DNA of 64,000 nt from an uncultured Alistipes sp. (lineage in GTDB: Bacteria; Bacteroidota; Bacteroidia; Bacteroidales; Rikenellaceae), in contig CALUJN010000002.1 in NCBI GenBank assembly GCA_944320985.1, positions 58,726-122,725 on the forward strand, written 5' to 3'. The notes below the pieces were generated by a model. The model did no database searches, was not told where the DNA came from, and saw only the letters and a list, made by a program, of their open reading frames with translations. The stretch's first letter is position 1. Each line of letters starts with the position of its first letter. Positions 60,636 through 64,000 of this stretch are shown one piece after another. A program made the translations under genes and the position numbers.

Positions 60636-61811
60636 TTATCGCAACCGTTCCACCCGGACCGGGTTGCGGGCCGTACGCACCGATTCGGTCAGCCGCGCAA
60701 GGGACTCCTCGTCGCTCAAACCCTCAAGCCATTCGCTGCGGCGCCAGCACATCCCGAATGCATAATCAATATGTCCGAGGGAATCGGGCGCAAGCTGGAA
60801 AAGGTAACTCGTCTTGTCATCGAGCCGCGAGACGATCTGCTCTCCGGGGAGCGCCACAGCCAGCCCCACACTCTCCCGCTCCCATTTCAACGTATCGTTC
60901 TCCGGGAAGTCGCGGCCCCAGGCCGCCACCCAGTCCGCACCGCGCTCGACACGGTGTTCGGCCATCTTCATCACCCCGGTGGTGAAGAGCAGACCCGAAA
61001 AGTCCCCCTCGATCCGGTTCTCGACCTGCACCTCGCCATGACCCGCATAGAGGATATAACGCGACGTCATCGCTATCTCGCGCCCGCCGTAGCGCCACCC
61101 CTCGACCCGCATCTCCACGACCGTACGCACGGGACCCTTTGCCAGAATGCGGGCCTCGCGACGGGCAAAATCCGTGATATGGATCATCTTCTGTTCCGAG
61201 GAATCCCACCCCTTGAGCGTCCCGACTCCCACCGAACCGAAAACCCGCAGGTTGTCATAGCCCGACCCGGCGGCCAGCTGCTCCGACGTGGGGTACCACA
61301 TAGTCTCGGCAAGCTCCAGCCGCGGGTGCTTCTTGCCGTAGGTGTCGATCGTCTGTTTCTTGTCAAAGTAGATCCGGTAGGCGGCATATTCCGACTCGAA
61401 GGCCGGACCGTGATGATGCAGACGGTGGTACATGTCGTCCTGCGTCGAGGAGAGCGTATCGGCCGCCTGCAGCGTCTTGTCGGGCCGTTTCAGCCACATC
61501 TGGGCATGGACCCGGCTCGGGAAATCCCGCTCGGACGGCTCCGACGAATAGACGACCCGAAACGTCCGTTCTCCGGAGATATCCGCCACGAAGGCCAGTT
61601 CGCCCAGCGCGCGATCCAGCTGAACGGGGAGTTCGACCCCCTCTGCCGTCACGCGCGCACTCTGCGCCCAGTCGGGAAGATCTCGAAGGACAACCGGACA
61701 GTCGCAACGCTCGTCGCCGGTCGTCACCCGATAAACACACGACAACGTCCGATCGGACGAATTGCAGGACACCAGGCCCAAAAGCAATAAAAACAGCAGC
61801 ACTCGTTTCAT
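60636..61811 (-). CDS. DUF4861 family lipoprotein
   Basis: A 391-residue lipoprotein (MKRVLLFLLLLGLVSCNSS, Cys 16). It shows DUF4861 patterns: HRLHHHGPAFESEYAAYRIYF, the following DKKQTIDTYGKK and YDNLRVFGSVGVGTLKGWD. The fold is probably a galactose-mutarotase-like beta-sandwich. The family recurs in Bacteroidetes pectin and other uronic-acid loci, but its reaction is not established to my knowledge. It lies 1 bp downstream of the esterase gene, so the two are translated together. The early segment (FRVVYSSEPSERDFP) matches the usual N-terminal strand region. Confidence 0.85.
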   Translation of the reverse strand: MKRVLLFLLLLGLVSCNSSDRTLSCVYRVTTGDERCDCPVVLRDLPDWAQSARVTAEGVELPVQLDRALGELAFVADISGERTFRVVYSSEPSERDFPSRVHAQMWLKRPDKTLQAADTLSSTQDDMYHRLHHHGPAFESEYAAYRIYFDKKQTIDTYGKKHPRLELAETMWYPTSEQLAAGSGYDNLRVFGSVGVGTLKGWDSSEQKMIHITDFARREARILAKGPVRTVVEMRVEGWRYGGREIAMTSRYILYAGHGEVQVENRIEGDFSGLLFTTGVMKMAEHRVERGADWVAAWGRDFPENDTLKWERESVGLAVALPGEQIVSRLDDKTSYLFQLAPDSLGHIDYAFGMCWRRSEWLEGLSDEESLARLTESVRTARNPVRVERLR

Positions 61812-61812
61812 G

Positions 61813-63201
61813 TTATTCAAATTTTTTCAACAGTTGCTCCAACTCTTCACGGCTCCGAATCGCCGCTGCGGGCAATCCGTCGCCGAAACTTCGCAACGCA
61901 CGCTCGGGAAGCAGCGTCACGCGGCTCTCATCGGCCTGCGAAAGGTCGAGGCCCAACGTCTCGGCAAAGAAGGCGTAGACTGCCCGGCGTTTGTTTTCAC
62001 CGTAGTCGAGACGTTCCGATGCAAGATGGACATTCCGTACCGCGGACTCCGCGCCGTAGAAGCCCCAGATGCGGCGCAAGAAGGGGTATTCCAGGGTCGG
62101 ATAGGTTGCGGTCCAGTCCCCGCCGTCGCTGACGATCAACGACGGACGCGGAGCCATCGCCGCAGCCAGCAGCTCGGGCATGCAGCTTCCGCCCCCGGCC
62201 AGCGTCACCGCCCGTCCGCTTTCGCACGGGCACCCTCCGTCGAAGTGTGAAACCAGATGCACGACCGGCGCCAGCACCGTGATACGGGCATCGAGCAGGG
62301 CCAGCAGCAAAGCGTGGGTCGCACCGCCCGAACCGCCCGTAGCAGCCAAACGCGCAGGATCGATATCCCGCCGCGAGGTGAGCATCCACTCCGTGACGGC
62401 CGTCGACCACAGCGCCTGGATCTGCATCGAATACGCCGACGTATGGGCATCGCGCCCCACCTGGCACTCCGAATCGCCCCATCCGAAGATATCCATGTCG
62501 ACCGCCACGGCCCCCATGCGGGCGAAGGAGGCCATGCGCAACTGCTGATCCGCCCGGTAGCGGCCGCCCTCCCAATGGCCCGAAGGCGATATGATAAGCG
62601 GATGGAGCCCCCCGGCAAGAGGGGCATAGACGGTGCCGCAAACGTAAAGCCCCGGCAGGGTCTCGAGGGCATAGTTCTGCGTCGTGTAGCCATCGTGTCG
62701 GATTCGGCGCCCCAGGCGGATGTCGGGATCGGAGACAAGGCCCCGCCGGAAGGGTTCGAGGTCGAGGGCCGCGCGCGCTTCGGACGTGAGTTGTACGCGG
62801 CGCATCTCCCACGAAGCACGGTCATCATAAAGCGTCGAGAGCCAGTGCAGGAGTTTCTCTCCGTCGGCAGGCGTACGACGATAATATTCATAAGGTCGGA
62901 CAGTGATACGGGGCATGCCGTCGGCATTTTCCGTACGTCGCCACACCAGATCCAGCGGATGGAGCAGGTTGTCGAGCGTCTCCGCGAGCGAATAGGGACG
63001 GATCCGGAAGGCGCCGAAACGCACCCGGACCGTATCGGGATCGAGCCCCTTGCACGAAATCCGCACGGTGAAACGCCGTTCGAGCTGCGGCAACAGCTCG
63101 GAAAGCCGCTGCGGAGCACAAGGATCGGATGAAACGGCCCAAACAGGTGCTAAAACCGGCAAAAAAGCCACAAGAAGAGAAATGCGCAAGGATCGTAGCA
63201 T
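61813..63201 (-). CDS. STN-domain-fused alpha/beta-hydrolase (acetylxylan-esterase-like)
   Basis: A 462-residue exported protein (MLRSLRISLLVAFLPVLAPVWAV signal). Residues about 30-105 resemble an STN/secretin N-domain (RFTVRISCKGLDPDTVRVRF, YSLAETLDNLLHPLDLVW). The rest is an alpha/beta hydrolase of the Bacteroidetes esterase group: SPSGHWEGGRYR, DMDIFGWGDSE, nucleophile elbow TGGSGGATHALLL, and an end RLDYGENKRRAVYAFFAE. Relatives that I recall read HDYG at that end; here Leu replaces the usual catalytic His. Activity is therefore uncertain, and a nearby His would have to substitute. It probably acts on acetyl groups of pectin. First gene of the locus, adjacent to the tRNA promoter. Confidence 0.8.
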   Translation of the reverse strand: MLRSLRISLLVAFLPVLAPVWAVSSDPCAPQRLSELLPQLERRFTVRISCKGLDPDTVRVRFGAFRIRPYSLAETLDNLLHPLDLVWRRTENADGMPRITVRPYEYYRRTPADGEKLLHWLSTLYDDRASWEMRRVQLTSEARAALDLEPFRRGLVSDPDIRLGRRIRHDGYTTQNYALETLPGLYVCGTVYAPLAGGLHPLIISPSGHWEGGRYRADQQLRMASFARMGAVAVDMDIFGWGDSECQVGRDAHTSAYSMQIQALWSTAVTEWMLTSRRDIDPARLAATGGSGGATHALLLALLDARITVLAPVVHLVSHFDGGCPCESGRAVTLAGGGSCMPELLAAAMAPRPSLIVSDGGDWTATYPTLEYPFLRRIWGFYGAESAVRNVHLASERLDYGENKRRAVYAFFAETLGLDLSQADESRVTLLPERALRSFGDGLPAAAIRSREELEQLLKKFE

Positions 63202-63225
63202 GGGGATCAAGGTCAGTCGTTCCTG

Positions 63226-63233
63226 CAAAATTA
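63226..63233 (-). promoter_or_regulatory. Predicted -7 element of the esterase/DUF4861 operon
   Basis: TAATTTTG on the minus strand, 24 bp before the ATG at 63201. Confidence 0.5.
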
Positions 63234-63254
63234 AGATTTTTCGTCCGGATTTAT

Positions 63255-63285
63255 TTTGTATTTACACAAAAAGATTCTATATTTG
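63255..63285 (+). promoter_or_regulatory. Promoter of tRNA-Ser
   Basis: TTTG (63255-63258), a 19-bp spacer and TATATTTG (63278-63285): a textbook Bacteroidetes promoter, 37 bp before the mature tRNA 5' end. Confidence 0.8.
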
Positions 63286-63322
63286 CACACCCTTTCGGAG
63301 CAAACTCTCCGAGAGCGTGCCC

Positions 63323-63414
63323 GGAGAGATGGGTGAGTGGCTGAAACCACCGGTTTGCTAAACCGACGTACGGGGCAACCCGTACCACGAGTTCGAATCT
63401 CGTTCTCTCCGCCA
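63323..63414 (+). tRNA. tRNA-Ser (GCT anticodon)
   Basis: A 92-nt class II tRNA with encoded CCA. The 7-bp acceptor stem is GGAGAGA/TCTCTCC, then discriminator G and CCA. The anticodon loop TTGCTAA has GCT at 63357-63359, a long variable arm (ACGTACGGGGCAACCCGTAC) marks Ser, and the T-arm is CGAGTTCGAATCTCG. It reads AGC/AGU codons. Its 3' end is the likely integration target of the element that begins immediately downstream. Confidence 0.96.
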
Positions 63415-63435
63415 AGAAACAACGCAAAAGATTGC

Positions 63436-63470
63436 AAATCCCTGTAAATCACGAATTTACAGGGATTTTT
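63436..63470 (+). terminator. Terminator of tRNA-Ser
   Basis: A perfect 14-bp stem AAATCCCTGTAAAT/ATTTACAGGGATTT (63436-63468) followed by T, 21 bp after the CCA. It may form part of the attachment site of the adjacent element. Confidence 0.85.
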
Positions 63471-63522
63471 ATTTTGGCCGAAATATAGAAAAAAGCATCG
63501 AAAAGCAGGTTATCTGTGGCCT

Positions 63523-63661
63523 ATTCGGTGTACTTTTTTCTGGGCCGAAAAAGTACACCGAATTGCTCGTAACAGACTGGTTTGCACCTATTTGCAGCGG
63601 CATTCCTCTTAACTTAAGACACTTGGGAAACTAATTTTGTAACCCTTAATTCGGTGTACTT
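63523..63661. repeat. Three copies of ATTCGGTGTACTT in front of the integrase gene
   Basis: Copy 1 ATTCGGTGTACTTTTT at 63523-63538; copy 2 inverted, AAAAAGTACACCGAATT at 63548-63564; copy 3 AATTCGGTGTACTT at 63648-63661, ending on the base before the integrase ATG. Copies 1 and 2 form a 16-bp inverted repeat around nine bases. These fit integrase or excisionase binding sites or an autoregulatory operator. Confidence 0.75.
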
Positions 63662-64000
63662 ATGGAAAGGACAACATTCGGACTGTTGTTTTACATTCGG
63701 CGGGACAAGACCAACAAACGAGGCGAGGCTCCCGTGTTTATGCGTCTGACAATCAACGGAGAACGCGCTGACGCCTCGATCAAACGCTTCATCGAGCCGC
63801 ATGCCTGGAACTCGACAAAAGGAAAAGCCAACGAAAAAAGCCGCGGCGGAAAGGATTTGAACCTATACCTGGACGCCATTTCCGCCAACATTCTGCGGAT
63901 TCAAAGAGACCTCGAACTCGACAAGAAAGAGGTCTCCGCCCAAATCATTCTGAACCGCTATCTGGGCAAGGAGCAGTCGGACCGTCACACGCTGATGGAG
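63662..64000 (+). CDS. Tyrosine-type site-specific integrase (5' part, continues past the window)
   Basis: 113 codons from the ATG at 63662. The protein begins MERTTFGLLFYIRRDKTNKRG and continues EAPVFMRLTINGERADASIK, the N-terminal arm-type DNA-binding domain of Bacteroidetes integrases. The start of the SAM-like core-binding helices follows (LDAISANILRIQRDLELDKK). The catalytic Arg-His-Tyr domain lies outside the window. Its position 248 bp after the tRNA-Ser 3' end, reading away from it, marks the left end of an integrated mobile element (conjugative element, genomic island or prophage). Confidence 0.92.
   Translation, partial: MERTTFGLLFYIRRDKTNKRGEAPVFMRLTINGERADASIKRFIEPHAWNSTKGKANEKSRGGKDLNLYLDAISANILRIQRDLELDKKEVSAQIILNRYLGKEQSDRHTLME

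Overview
The window looks like chromosome of a GC-rich Bacteroidales bacterium, most likely Alistipes or a close Rikenellaceae relative. The evidence is SusC/SusD proteins, a hybrid two-component regulator, a fused SecDF, DUF3868/DUF3575/DUF4861/DUF5686 families, and promoters of the TAnnTTTG type upstream of many genes. The genus is inference; the phylum is well supported.

Layout. (1) 1-1942: remnant of a fimbria-accessory operon on the minus strand, with an in-frame TGA in a DUF3575 gene and a frameshift in a DUF3868/OmpA gene. (2) 2.2-22 kb: mostly housekeeping genes: secDF, a DMT and an SMR transporter, dnaK, a small HTH protein, two FKBP-like lipoproteins (one with a striking Tyr-rich insert), ruvA, a Skp/OmpH-like lipoprotein, the diadenylate cyclase cdaA, ybaK, a DUF5686 outer-membrane protein, an HAD hydrolase, an SDR, a DUF486 protein, a secreted choloylglycine-hydrolase-family enzyme and a superoxide dismutase fused to rubredoxin. 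(3) 22.4-33.2 kb: a TPR/outer-membrane barrel operon, an OsmC protein and an RND efflux operon (adaptor, pump, TolC). (4) 33.3-39.9 kb: doxX-like gene, tmk and the suf iron-sulfur cluster operon (sufB, a 384-bp gap with a G-quadruplex motif, sufC, a short sufD, sufS).

(5) 40.0-63.2 kb: one large minus-strand polysaccharide utilization locus for pectin. In transcription order it encodes an STN-alpha/beta hydrolase esterase, a DUF4861 protein, GH28 polygalacturonase, PL1 pectate lyase, a CE12-CE8 double esterase, a hybrid two-component sensor, GH105 unsaturated glycuronyl hydrolase, SusC, SusD and a large surface lipoprotein. Together these should deacetylate and demethylate homogalacturonan/rhamnogalacturonan, cleave it, import oligomers and remove the unsaturated terminal sugar. 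The sensor gene is interrupted by a one-base frameshift inside a run of eight C.

(6) 63.3 kb to the end: tRNA-Ser(GCT) followed by a tyrosine integrase entering the window edge, i.e. the left end of an integrated element, with three copies of a 13-14 bp motif in front of the integrase.

The signals most worth following are the C8-tract frameshift in the pectin sensor, a family of 29-nt palindromic intergenic units with compensatory stem changes (9025 and a tandem pair at 14851), the SOD-rubredoxin fusion, and the integrase-proximal repeats.
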